In this document: one piece after another, positions 1 to 10,489 of the stretch
How the letters are laid out: the number at the start of each line of letters is the position of its first letter
Position numbering within the stretch: the stretch's first letter is position 1
From: Roridomyces roridus
Lineage: Eukaryota > Basidiomycota > Agaricomycetes > Agaricales > Mycenaceae
Length of the DNA: 64,000 bases
Reading direction: 5' to 3'
Assembly (NCBI GenBank): GCA_029378245.1
Contig: JARKIF010000013.1
Coordinates: forward strand, 744,001-808,000
The notes under the pieces: model-generated
Databases searched by the model: none
What the model was told of the DNA's origin: nothing
The model's input: the letters and a program-made list of their open reading frames with translations, nothing else
Translations under genes and position numbers: made by a program

Positions 1-138
1 AGTTGGACACACAACGGCACGGGTGCTTCTTCGCCTATCAACGGACAATTTCCATTATCGGGACGTCCATCTCCAAAACCCAATCTCCCTTCCCTCTTTC
101 TTTCTCTCTCTTCCCGCACCTCTCTTCCCGCACCTTCC
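1..138 (+). promoter_or_regulatory. 5' flank of zinc-finger gene A
   Basis: This stretch is a diverged copy of the flank of gene B at 2531-2685. Shared blocks include GTTGGACACACAA, GGTGCTTCTTCGCCTATCA and GGGACGTCCATCT. Both flanks end in a long pyrimidine-rich tract just before the ATG, which is typical of fungal promoters. The similarity shows that the promoter was duplicated together with the gene. The left end is cut by the window edge. Confidence 0.6.
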
Positions 139-2289
139 ATGGCTGAAAACACCCAACCCTGCAAAAAGTCCGTCCCTTTGCGTATCTCCCATGAGCGAAA
201 ACCGACTGATCCGTCCCCAGACGTAGACGGAACGCCGACGAGCGTCGCCAGTTGCTCGAAAGTGCAGTCGACGTCGAGATCATCGACGCTCTCCGTGTAC
301 ACTGCACGCTGTGTAACAAAACGTTGCACCGTTCCGACCGCTGGGACGGGCACTGCGGCTCCTTCAAGCACCGGTGCGTCCTGGTCTTCTCCTGGTCCTC
401 TCCTTACCTAAACGACGTTTAGCGCCCTGGTATACGCCCGAGACGATCCCTCCCTCGCCCAGCGCGCCGGTTTTACCGACTCTTCCCTCAAAAACAAGCA
501 ATCGATTTCGCACCTTCAGACGCAAGAGGAAAGGCTGCAATATCTTCGAAGCGATCCCAGCGTTGAGGTCCTGGCCCAACCATTTCGTGTCAAGTGTCTC
601 CCCTGCGGGCGAGAGGTCACCCTGCCGGGTTATCGATTGGACGGATGGAATACGCACTTCACGGGGGACAGGCACGGGTCAGTTCCTTTGCGTGCTCGTC
701 TTCTTGAATGCTAAAGATGGCCAGGTACCACGCCGTGATCTGGTATGCAGAGAACAAGCCCGACGCCTCCACACCGTACGCCACCTTTCTGCTTTTCCGT
801 TTGCCCAATCTAAATTCTTTTCCTAGAAGCGGATCCATCCCCTCCACGTCGTGCGTTGCTTGCTTATGCATTGTCCGTTTTCTCACAGGTCTTCCGCAGT
901 GCTCTCGGCGACAGAGTGTCCAGCTTAGTTCCACAGGGCGCTCGTTCATCCACGATGCCCGCCTTGTTCGATATGGGGCGCTTGAACGGCAGCATCGTCA
1001 ACGGCGACGAAGTCCTCATGGACGTCGGCGCGGGTGGCCTCTCACACACGTCCGCTTCAACTCCGTACGTCGATGTCGCTCTTAATCGTCTCCCTCTGCG
1101 TGTTTAACGAGTGCGGTTTACAGCATCTTGACCCTTGCGCCTCTCTTGCCGCAGTAAGTCGTCTGCGCTCTTCTCCGTTCAATTGACTTGATTTCCCTCA
1201 GCGACATGAGCTCTGGCGTCAAGGACTCCCCCGCTCTGACTCTTCTACCTCCCCCGCGCGACGAAAATGGGTGTACCATTCCGGGACTGGGTCACAACAG
1301 CCGAGATCGCCGCAAATTCTTTCGCCAACACAAGCATGCGAGAATCATCGACTCCAATAACATATTCTGCACCCTATGCTCGCGTAAAATCCATTCAAAT
1401 GCCGCAACGTACGATCCAGCGACCTGGCGCGGACATTGTGAATCCCTTATGCATGAGTGTGTTCAGTTGCTCTTCTCATCGATTCCTTCCTGAACGAATA
1501 TTAGAGCCAATCTTGCCCGATACGGCAATGCATCCTGCTCCGTGGACGAGCCTTCTTCGTCCGCAACCGCGTGCGTTGTGTCTTTCTCGCTGCAGCCGTC
1601 GATATTGATACTCCCTTATAGCCCCAGAATCCCGCTCGAAGGCGAAGAAGGTCGACGAGCGCAGTTCGAAAGCCACCCTCACATCAGTGAGGTCCAAGAA
1701 TATGGCGTTTTCTGCCTTCCCTGCCAGGCAACGGTTCATCTTGATCGAGGTCAGAAATATGATCACAGCAAGTGGAAGGCCCATGCCCTGAGGACCCGCC
1801 ACCGGTAGGTTTTCTGGCCTGCTTGTCTTTTTCAATTCTGAATAATGCTAGCGATCGGGCCACGATTTATGATGCCAAGAAGAAGAAAAATCCGGTTTAC
1901 AGCCCGTACGTCCCCCTTGATCGTCGGCTTTCGACCAACCTCATTTCGTTTGTCAGCGGCGCTGTCGGAGACGACCGCGTGTCTTCCTCAGTTTCGCAGA
2001 CGCATCGCTCAATCTCGTCTGGCGCTACCAATCTTAGCAGCCCAACCTCACCTCTGTACGTGGCCATTGACGTTCTCCTCCTCGCGGTTAGCTTGTCCTG
2101 ACGAGTTTATTTTTCTTCAGCGGCTTCGTACCATTGCCTCCGGGCGTCAAAGATAATGGGATGCTCAGGGATCAAAACACCGCTCTGCGCAGGGAACTAG
2201 AGCGGCTTCAGGCGGAGGTCCACATGGCAACGGGGTCTGGAGTGGAAGACTACTTTGCCCGTCCTTCTAAGAAGCTAAGGTCTTCTTGA
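139..2289 (+). CDS. Zinc-finger gene A: 13 exons, 510 residues, four C2H2-like fingers
   Basis: Exons: 139-167, 221-373, 423-677, 725-775, 827-850, 900-1064, 1124-1153, 1202-1456, 1505-1570, 1622-1804, 1852-1905, 1957-2055, 2121-2289; the total is 1533 nt. Every internal exon is a multiple of three and every intron is phase 2. Four fingers fit C-x2-C-x(12-19)-H-x5-H at about residues 38-60, 119-145, 293-321 and 375-404, each with W three residues before the first His. A conserved block (YARDDPSLAQR) precedes finger 2 and an aromatic block (VIWYAENK) follows it. The last exon has a short heptad helix (LRDQNTALRRELERLQAEV) and a basic tail (RPSKKLRSS). The ligand spacing recalls BED or U1-type fingers, so nucleic-acid binding in the nucleus is an inference. 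I do not recognise the family. Splice sites were cross-checked against paralogue B. Confidence 0.8.
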
Positions 2290-2685
2290 TAGTTATCTTC
2301 TTCTGGCCAAAATGTAACGTTCCGCTGCTGATTTGGAACCGCGTCAATCGGACGCCCTCGTATTATGTATTCAGTTGTATTCAGTATGTTTGAAGCGTGC
2401 TTGTTCTTCCCTCCTTTTTGAAATGCGAAAACACTCGCAGATCAGGTTATCTCGCAGATCGGTCGGATGTGCAAGCATGTGCATCGGTCGATGCTCGTCG
2501 ATGCCGTCAGCCGAGGAATCGAGAACCCGCCTGTCAGTTGGACACACAAACGTTTAACGGTACCGGTGCTTCTTCGCCTATCAGCGAGGGACGGCAATAT
2601 ATACATTCTGGGGACGTCCATCTTTCTTCTCTAACCCACCTTCCTCTGTCTCTCCCTCTGCCTCTCTTCTCTGCCCGCACCACCC
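2290..2685 (+). promoter_or_regulatory. Intergenic region between zinc-finger genes A and B, with duplicated flanks
   Basis: The first part, about 2300-2360, contains CGTTCCGCTGC followed by ACCGCGTCAATCGGACG. The same pair occurs behind gene B at about 6247-6297, so 3' flanks were duplicated too. From about 2531 the sequence matches the 5' flank of gene A. A TATA-like TATATA lies at 2598-2603, 88 nt before the ATG, and is followed by a CT-rich tract. Confidence 0.55.
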
Positions 2686-5600
2686 ATGGCTGAAAACCCT
2701 CGACTTTCTCTTCCTCATAGCCCCGAGGCCGCCCCCGAATCCAGCAAAACGTACGTCACTTTCGGTAGTATCTGTGTCGTGCGTGTTCACTCATTCACTC
2801 CCAGACTTGAAGAGCTTACAACTGCTGACGACATCGAACTCGTCGATGCCGAGTATGTCCGCTGCATCCTCTGCGACGTAACTCTACGTTCACACCCCAC
2901 CTACATCTGGGACGTACACTGCTATTCCCTCAAGCACCGGTGAGTCTTGGTCCTCCCCTGGTCCCCCCCTTGCCTAAACGACGTTTAGCGCCCTGGTATA
3001 CGCCCGAGACGATCCCTCCCTCGCCCAGCGTGTCGGCTGTACCGACGTCTCCCTCACAATACTGGTCCTTGAGCGTCAGAGCACTCTCCAGGGGCAAGAC
3101 CAACGGCTGGAGTATCTTCGAGGGAATCCACTTATCCAAGTCCTTCCGGAGGAGTTCTATGTCAAGTGCAAGCCGTGTGGGCAAGAGGTCAAACTAGATG
3201 GGTATCGTATGAAGGGTTGGACTAAGCACATCAAGACGCACCATCACAGGTAAGTTCTCTTGTGCGCTCGTCCTCGTGGATGCTAAATAATCACAGGTAC
3301 CAGACCGTGATTTGGTACGCCGAGAACAAGCGCAACGGGTCAACAGCGTACGTCGCCCTCGCGCTTTTCCAGTTTACGATCTGATTTCTTTTACTAGAAG
3401 TGGTTCCATTCCCTCCACCTCGTACGTTTCGTTCTCACACGTCAACTGACCGTTGTCTCAAAAGCTTTCCGCAGTGCTCTCAGCGACAGTGTGTGCAGCG
3501 TAGTTCCGCCGAGCGTCCAATCTTGCACTCCGTCCGGCGTCTGCGGCAGCGGCGAGGAGGAGGGGACCTGTGAGACTTGGAACTCTGGGTACGTCGCTCT
3601 TGATCTCCTCTTATGCGTTTAACGTGGTTTATCTTTAGAATCGTGACCCTTGCGCCTCCTTACGCGCAGTATTTCGCCCGTAATCCTGCCCTTGATTTGC
3701 GTAGCCCGTTGAACTCAGGCACGGGCAGTCTCTCAAATAGCACAACTTCTCCGTACGTTCTCTGTGATCTTCTCCGTTTGACCGCCTGAATATCTTGCGT
3801 AGAAAATTGAACTTGGGCGCCCCTGGCTCCTCCGCTCTCGGTCTCAGCGAGCTCTTTGTTCCCCAGATCCTTGGTTCGTCATCGAGCGTGGCTAATCCCG
3901 TGGGGCTCGACGGCGCCGTCGTGGACTGGGAGGACGACGTATCTCCTCTCGCGGTCCCCTGCGACGTTGCCGATGTCAAGACATCGAACGGTACCGGCCA
4001 GGAGATTGTCATTGATTCTGAGTCGACCCTCTGCAAAAAGTATGTCCCTTTCGGTAGTATCTGTCTCTGGCGTGTTGATCCATCCGCTCCCAGGCGTAAG
4101 CGAGATGACGACGGCGAGCGCAAGTCGAAGGTTTCGCGATCCGAGGGCACCCAAGATAAAAGTCCCGAGTTGCCTGAAAGTTCTGGCGAGGTCGGGTTAA
4201 AAGAACGGTACGTTCTGGTCCTCTCCTTGTCCGCCCCGTGCCTAAACGATCAGCGCCCTGGCATACGCCCGCAACGATCCCTCCCTCGCCCAGCGTGCTG
4301 GCTGTACCGACGCTTCCCTCACAACACTGGTCCCTCAGCGTCAGAGCACTCTCAAGGGGAAGGACAAACGGCTGGAGTATCTTCGAGGGAATCCACTTAT
4401 CCAAGTCCTTCCGGAGGAGTTCTATGTCAAGTGCAAGCCGTGTGGGCAAGAGGTCGAACTAGATGAGTATCGTACGCCGAGTTGGAGTCGGCACATCAAG
4501 ACGCACAGTCACAGGTAAGTTCTCTTGTGCGCTCGTCCTAGTGGATGCTAAATAATCACAGGTACCAGACCGTGATTTGGTACGCCGAGAACAAGCGCAA
4601 CGGGTCAACAGCGTACGTCGCCCTCGCGCTTTTCCAGTTTACGATCTGATTTCTTTTACTAGAAGTGGTTCCATTCCCTCCACCTCGTACGTTTCGTTCT
4701 CATACGTCAACTGACCGTTGTCTCAAAAGCTTTCCGCAGTGCTCTCAGCGACAGTGTGTGCAGCGTGGGCACCCAAGATAAAAGTCCCGAGTTGCCTGAA
4801 AGTTCTGGCGAGGTCGGGTTAAAAGAACGGTACGTTCTGGTCTTCTCCTGGTCCTCTCCTTACCTAAACGACGTTCAGCGCCCTGGCATACGCCCGCAAC
4901 GATCCCTCCCTCGCCCAGCGTGCCGGGTTTACCGACGCTTCCCTCACAACAGCAGTCCGCCCTGCGCCTCGCAAGATCCTCGTCCAGGAAGCAGATCGGC
5001 TGAAGCGGTTCCAAGGCGATCCGCTACTCAAAGTGCTGGAAACACCATTCGAGCTCCAGTGTCGGCCGTGCGGGCGAGTGTTCAAACTCCCCGGCTGGAT
5101 ATGGCAAGAACGGACGATGCATTTCAACACGGACATTCACAGGTAAGTTCTCTTGTGCGCTAGTATTCTTGGATGCTGAATAACGGCAGATACAAAACCA
5201 TTATCTGGTGTGCGGAAAATGAGCCCGACCTTTCCGAACCGTACGCCGCCCTCTAGTCTTTCCGCATCTAATTTATTTTTTTCTGGCGGCGAAAGTACTG
5301 CCTCCACGTCGTACGTTTGCTTCGTGCTGATCCGTTGACCGTTTTCTCACAAGTTGCGCGCAGTGCTCTCGGTGAAGGCGGTGGTGCCGTGGAACATGTA
5401 GACAACGACGAAGTGTCCGGCTTAGTTACGCAGCACGCATCCACCATGCCCGGCGTGTTTGATCTTTACAAGTTGAACGGTGGCAGCGGCGAGCCAGTCA
5501 TCGACGTCGACGACACGGAGCTCAGCCTGTCGAACAGTCCAACGTATAGCTCGTAAGTTGCTATGTATCGTCTCCGTCTTATACCTTTGACGACTTTTAT

Positions 5601-6162
5601 CTGCAGCATCTTGAGCCTCCCATCGTGCGGTTCCCAGTACGTTGTCTGTGCCTTCCTCTGTTTAATCGATTTGAATTGTTTTCGCAGAAAAATCAAGTCG
5701 GAAATGCCCAGCTTCAGTCTCGGCGACGATGCAATGTCGCCCCTCGTTTCGCACACCCTCGATTCGCCAACGGGATCCCGCGTGTTCGATCTGGTACGCC
5801 CCGGCGCAGCGGAGGTATATTCGACCATTTCGACTCCTGTCAGCTGCTCTACATCTGATTCATGGTCTCCGTCTGGCGTGCTCGATCTTCGCGGGGTTGA
5901 CGGCCGTACCCGCCAGAGAATTTCCATGGGGTTCGACGCTCCCAGCCTGCCAAACAAGTCTACCTCGTACGTCTTTATGGTCTCTTTTACCTTGCTCTCA
6001 CGAGTCTTCCACAGCTTCTCTCAGCCCCCCGATCTGGCAGGGATGTTTAGGCAGTTCACCCGCACTTTTGCAACTGAGGTGGAGCAGCTCGAGGCCGAGG
6101 TACATGCTGTATCCGGGCTTCATGTCGACCAGTATATAGCCTACGCCCAGCTTCCTTCTTAG
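2686..6162 (+). CDS. Zinc-finger gene B: 21 exons, 826 residues, four C2H2-like fingers
   Basis: Exons: 2686-2750, 2805-2939, 2989-3249, 3297-3347, 3398-3421, 3475-3588, 3639-3668, 3705-3752, 3803-4039, 4094-4207, 4254-4514, 4562-4612, 4663-4686, 4740-4829, 4879-5142, 5190-5240, 5296-5310, 5364-5552, 5607-5636, 5688-5966, 6015-6162; the total is 2481 nt. All twenty introns are phase 2, including those around a 15-nt microexon. Fingers occur at about residues 43-65, 127-152, 420-445 and 563-588. The cassette YAR(D/N)DPSLAQR + finger + (V/I)IW(Y/C)AEN occurs three times. Exon 10 sits where the first finger exon lies in gene A but has lost its Cys/His residues. Finger 4 lacks the conserved Trp. 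Exon 14 is chimeric: its start copies exon 6 and its end copies exon 10. The start ATG (MAEN) is shared with gene A. Function is unknown; a nuclear DNA- or RNA-binding role is inferred only from the fingers. Confidence 0.8.
4145..4846 (+). repeat. About 620-bp duplication inside gene B
   Basis: The sequence beginning GGCACCCAAGATAAAAG at about 4145 recurs at about 4766, through the end of the exon and into the next intron. The block at 4562-4764 is also almost identical to 3297-3508, with one visible change. The pattern fits unequal crossing-over between cassettes. Reading frame is kept because the swapped exons have the same intron phase. Confidence 0.7.
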
Positions 6163-6360
6163 TTTCTTGCCAGTGGCGTGCTTCTTGGAGTTAAAATGGC
6201 GGTGTTGCTGTAGTTTAAACCGAATTGGGCTTCTTGATGCTTGAAATGAAATGTTCCGCTGCCAGTTTAGAAGCCTCGCACCGCGTCAATCGGACGGGCT
6301 CGCAGTATATGAAACGTCGATGTCCTTCTTCCCTTCACTTCCCCTCTGCTTCCTCCCTCC
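6163..6360 (+). promoter_or_regulatory. Intergenic region between zinc-finger genes B and C
   Basis: This stretch carries the repeated 3'-flank motif (ACCGCGTCAATCGGACG near 6280) also seen after gene A, then a TATA-like TATATG at about 6306 and a CT-rich leader directly before the ATG of gene C. No coding signal was seen. Confidence 0.45.
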
Positions 6361-7586
6361 ATGCTGATTATCCTCAAGGCCATCGCTCGCTCCAAGTGCG
6401 AAAACGAGCGCCGGGACGACCTCAAGCGGCGCCCTCACATCACCAGGGTAGAGGCCTACCGGGTCAGCTGCCAAAAATGCGGAAACAGAATCAAGCTGGG
6501 GTTGGTCCCCTACAAGCCAGATTATTGGGAACTGCATCGTAGTCGATGCGATGATCCGTGAGCTTCCAGGTCCAACATCTACATTGTGAGAACTTACGCG
6601 GTAAACAGAGACAGCCTCATACGGAAGAAAGCACGCCTCCAAGGCGTCGCAGCTGGTACGTCTTCTTCTCTTGTCCATGGTCCTCCGAAAGCTTATGTGG
6701 AGTGTCATGCAGCTGCCCGCAAATACGACGACGACAAGGGTCGACGTCCCAAAACTGCACGGGCCTGTAGGCGTGACCGTACGTATTTGGCGACCCATCC
6801 GAGTCGCTTGCTCACTCTCTATCAGGTGCTGAGGCCGCGGACTCCGCTGACACCTCCATCGACGTCGAGGTTCCTCCGTCTTATCAATCCGACCTCCCGA
6901 ACGATACCGCCGTGAACGCTGCAGAGCAGGTTGAGCGTTTGGCTCTGCTGGAAGAGCAGAAGAGTCTGTTGTGGCAAGTCGAGAGAGCAAAGCTGGCTCT
7001 GTCGATGATCTATGCCGATGCCGCCGACTCGGCTGACCCGTCCACCGATCTCGACTTGACTCTCGTTGACGGTCACTCCGAGTCCTCCACCCACAATCCA
7101 TTCCCGACCGACGTTCCCCCGCAACCTCTCCATCCCCACTCCTACGACGATCCATCCCCCAACATTCTCGCGCAAGTTTCGGATACCCTAGTCGACGCCG
7201 CCCAACAGGCCGAGCTCTCGGCTTTGCAGGCAGAGTGGGACAGCTTGTTGCGGCGACATGAGCGAGCGAAGCTGGCTCTGGCCATGATTCATGGCAAATC
7301 CGCACAGGCGGCTGAGATCTCGGCTTTGGTCGAAGAGTATGAGGGTTTGCTGTGGCGACGGGAGAAAGCGAAGCTGGCTCTATCCATGATTTATGGCGAC
7401 ACCCCCACCGATCTTCACCGTTTGACTCCGCTCCATGAGCAATTTCTTGCCCCGACACGCCCCGCCGTTAGCGCCGTACAGCAGGCCGAGATGTCGGCTT
7501 TGGTCAAAGAATACAAGGGTTTGGTGTGGCGACGGGAGCGAGCGTTGGAAGCCCTTGCGTTACTTGGGGACCGCGGCCGCTTTTGA
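6361..7586 (+). CDS. Zinc-finger gene C: one atypical finger plus four coiled-coil repeats, 363 residues
   Basis: Exons: 6361-6557, 6609-6655, 6692-6778, 6826-7586; the total is 1092 nt in frame. The single finger (Cys37, Cys40, His59, Cys63) keeps the family C-x2-C and the Trp near the His, but ends H-x3-C instead of H-x5-H. The C-terminal half contains four copies of a helix of about 31 residues (near 144-174, 237-267, 272-302 and 329-359) with the consensus AExSALxxEYxxLLWRRERAK followed by LALSMIYG. These look like amphipathic coiled-coil units for oligomerisation. Intron phases here are 2, 1 and 1, unlike the all-phase-2 genes A and B. Position, strand and finger type show that it belongs to the same local family. 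No known family was recognised. Confidence 0.7.
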
Positions 7587-8333
7587 GCTTGAGAGTTATT
7601 GTTTTGAAAAGTGTTCTTGCAAGTGTAGAATTATAACGGCCGTTATTTAATGAAACATCTTGTGCCGCGATAACCCATGGCTTTACGAAGCGAGATCGAA
7701 GGGTCTTGCAAAAGGTGTGCTCTGGCAACTAAGGGCCACTCTTCACGCGGCGGTCTCCCCTGCCGAAGTATTTTGATTTCGCAGTGTCGCCGGTTGGCCG
7801 ATTGACAAAGCAGCTTTTGGGGGTTACATCATTCTTCCAGTCATTCTTCTTGCGAACCGAAACCGAGCGGAGTTTTTTTTAAACATATACATAGACAATG
7901 GACAACAGCGAGAGCCGGATCAAGAAAAGAGTGGAGAAAGGGGGAACCTGCCAGGAGCTATCGCTTACCCTTTCCGTAGGGGACGCAGAATTTCTCGTGA
8001 AACTTGCAGGCCCTATGATCTCGGCTGGTATCGTAACTAAAGTCCATCCGGCATTCCCGGCATTTATTGGGAGTCGGCGAGGGTTGTAAAACCCGGTCGA
8101 TAACGGACTTTCGTCGCGCTGCACGATGTCAATCATAAATTGAGGGGAGGTAAGAAACGTACCCTCGTTGTCTTTTGCTGGTTGGCACGAGTGCTCATGT
8201 TCCAGACGTCTTTTGCGGTCACCCAGGTTCTGCCAACATCCCCGGCAAACAGGGCCTAGTGGCGACTTCGAAAACGTCCTGCGGGGGTGCTGCTGGTGGG
8301 GTGCATCTTCGTTCGCGGGGACTAGATTCTTGA
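7587..8333. other. Intergenic, no supported gene
   Basis: The only open frame of note is a short one at 7898-8089 starting MDNSESRIKKR. It has no recognisable domain and no paralogue in the window. Nothing else was supported. Confidence 0.4.
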
Positions 8334-10400
8334 TCAGCTAGGAACGTAACAGCGGGAGTGCGACGAACGGATGCCGTCCTTGCGTAGCTGTAGCAACTTG
8401 GCCGTCAACGCATCCACAATCTGCGCCCTCTGAGGTTATTTAGTTTCGACCTTGGCCCGGATAGATGACATGGACTCACGCGCTCCTTGGCTTCTCGCTC
8501 CGCAGCATAAAACTCGCCGAGGATGGCGCGATCGGGGTTTGCCTCGAAGCCGTACTGCTGTCTCAGAACGCGTTCTACGATCGCTGCACGTACCGGATAA
8601 GAGCGTATGCGAGACGATGACATGGTACTTACGTCTTTGCCGAAAGATCATTTCCTTCATCTTGACCCGGTAAACTGGATCGTGTGGTTGATCGAGGCCT
8701 CGCTCAATCGCCGTTTCGATGAGCTCGATTTCCCCGACCCTTTCCACCGTCTGTTCCTGGGCAATCTGAGTAAGAGAGTGGAGATATTGTTTTGACTCCA
8801 CCTTGAGCAGGTTCAATTGCCGCTCCAGGAGCTTGCCGGTTCTCTTTTCGTTTGTCTTGGGGTACCGCCGTGTACGTGGCTCGGCGGAGTACTCGGGATC
8901 TTCCCACCCGGACTCGTCAGACTTATCCGGGGAAGGTTGACGGTTGGAGGCATCCCTGAAATCCCATGAGACTTTTGGGCGGAAATGGAGACCACTTGTA
9001 CTTACCCATCGGAACAGTCAGGTGAAGGTTCGCGGTCGTTTTCGATCCTGCGTTTCTTTTCCGGCTGCTGCGGTGCGTTGCCCGAATGCTGCTGCAGAGC
9101 GCGTTTGGAACTATGTAGTTAATCTGAGTGCGAAGTCGTCGGCGTTGTATCTGGTGATGGGTTACCTTGCCCTAGTCGCCACTCCTGCGCCGGTTATGCT
9201 GGAGAAGGAACGCAGAGTTAACAAAACCTCAAACGCCATCGGACTCCTCACGCTCGGTTGATGACTGGCAATTGAAAGTCGGCGAGTACCCTGGCGAGAA
9301 TCCAACATTAGTGGATGGTGTCGTTAGGGTACGGACTCACTGAACATGGTGGACGAGCAGAGAGAGGACTTGGAGGCGAGTTTCATCGATGTTGTCCGCA
9401 GTAACGGTGGACAAATCCGCCCCAGTGGCGACGATACGGATGGCTTGGAAGACAAAAAACGCGCAAGACCAAGCGTCCGTTTGGCAGTGCCCGTCAGGTG
9501 GAGAGTGCTCGGTAAGAGTCCAAAAGGCCATATCCTTTTGGGGGTCCCCGAGACCCTCATAAACCCTCTGGCCGGCGGTGACGAGCGCCTGGTCCCATTA
9601 TGTGAGAAGGAAAAGAGCCCACGGAGCGCAGGACACCGACCGGGAGAGCCCACTCTTTAGATCCGAGCTTGGGACAGCTATCAAACAAGTAGAGTTGGTG
9701 AGCAACGGTGTCGATCCAGCCGAGCACCCAGTGGAGAGGAGTGCCGCCGCAGAGAGGGAATAGCCAGAGCTTTGTCGCGATGAGACGGTCCCTGTGGCCG
9801 TCGCACTAGAAGCGGTTCAGTTGCTAGAATGTGCGCATCGTGAGGGCGTACGGCGTGGTCGATGTGCTGGTCGCAGTCGCCGTTGGGCCCACCTGACTGC
9901 TCGGATCCGCAGGCGAGCAGATGCAACCAGCTGGAAAAGATAGCCATGTTGTGCGTTTCATGCGCAAATTGGAAGAGAGCGCAGAAGACGTTCATCAGGG
10001 TCGCTGAGACCCGTTGTCTGACTTGGTCCCGCAGAGGCTGGATATCGTCGGCGGCGAGTTGCTTGCTGCGTATTCCGTGAGGAGTCTTTCGCAGTGTGGC
10101 GTAGAGACCGTCATATCGGGAGGTCATGGTGGTATAAGCAATCCACAGACTTTGAGAAGCGTGACGCTGACCAAGCCAGCTGTACAGCTCCGGAACTGTC
10201 GGATGATAAAGCTGGACAATGCAGAGGTTCATGTTGAGCGATGTAGTGCCGCTGGCAATTGCATGCAAGGGCCTTGGTTGCCTGTTTTTTTTCGTCTATT
10301 CAAGTGGGTTCACATACTTACTATCTCAAGTTTCAACCAAGTTGAATGCATGGCCATCACATCAATCACGGGAATGTGATCCGGGCACAACAAAGGCAAG
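8334..10400 (-). CDS. Ulp1/C48-like cysteine protease, 5' end unresolved
   Basis: Exons on the minus strand: 10251-9852, 9805-9641, 9588-9341, some short ones near 9300-9006, then 8955-8633, 8583-8480 and 8429-8334 (stop). Upstream coding up to about 10400 is likely but could not be phased. The protease core shows the Ulp1 order: His in LHWVLGWID, Asp in YLFDSC, then Gln and Cys in CQTDAWSCAFF. The C-terminal half is charged and helical (EKKRRIENDREPSPD, then FEANPDRAILGEFYAAE). Ulp1 proteases cleave SUMO-like conjugates. In mushroom genomes such genes are often multi-copy and travel with KDZ-type transposons, but no transposase is visible here, so a mobile origin is inference. The 5' part abuts the repeat at 10490-11790 and may be truncated by it. 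Confidence 0.65.
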
Positions 10401-10489
10401 CCAATAAACGGAACGAGGAAGGTCTTGGAGTCATAGAGACTCCCATCTGATTTGTCGGTGTGGGAGCCAATAGACTCTCGCGTTTTGAA

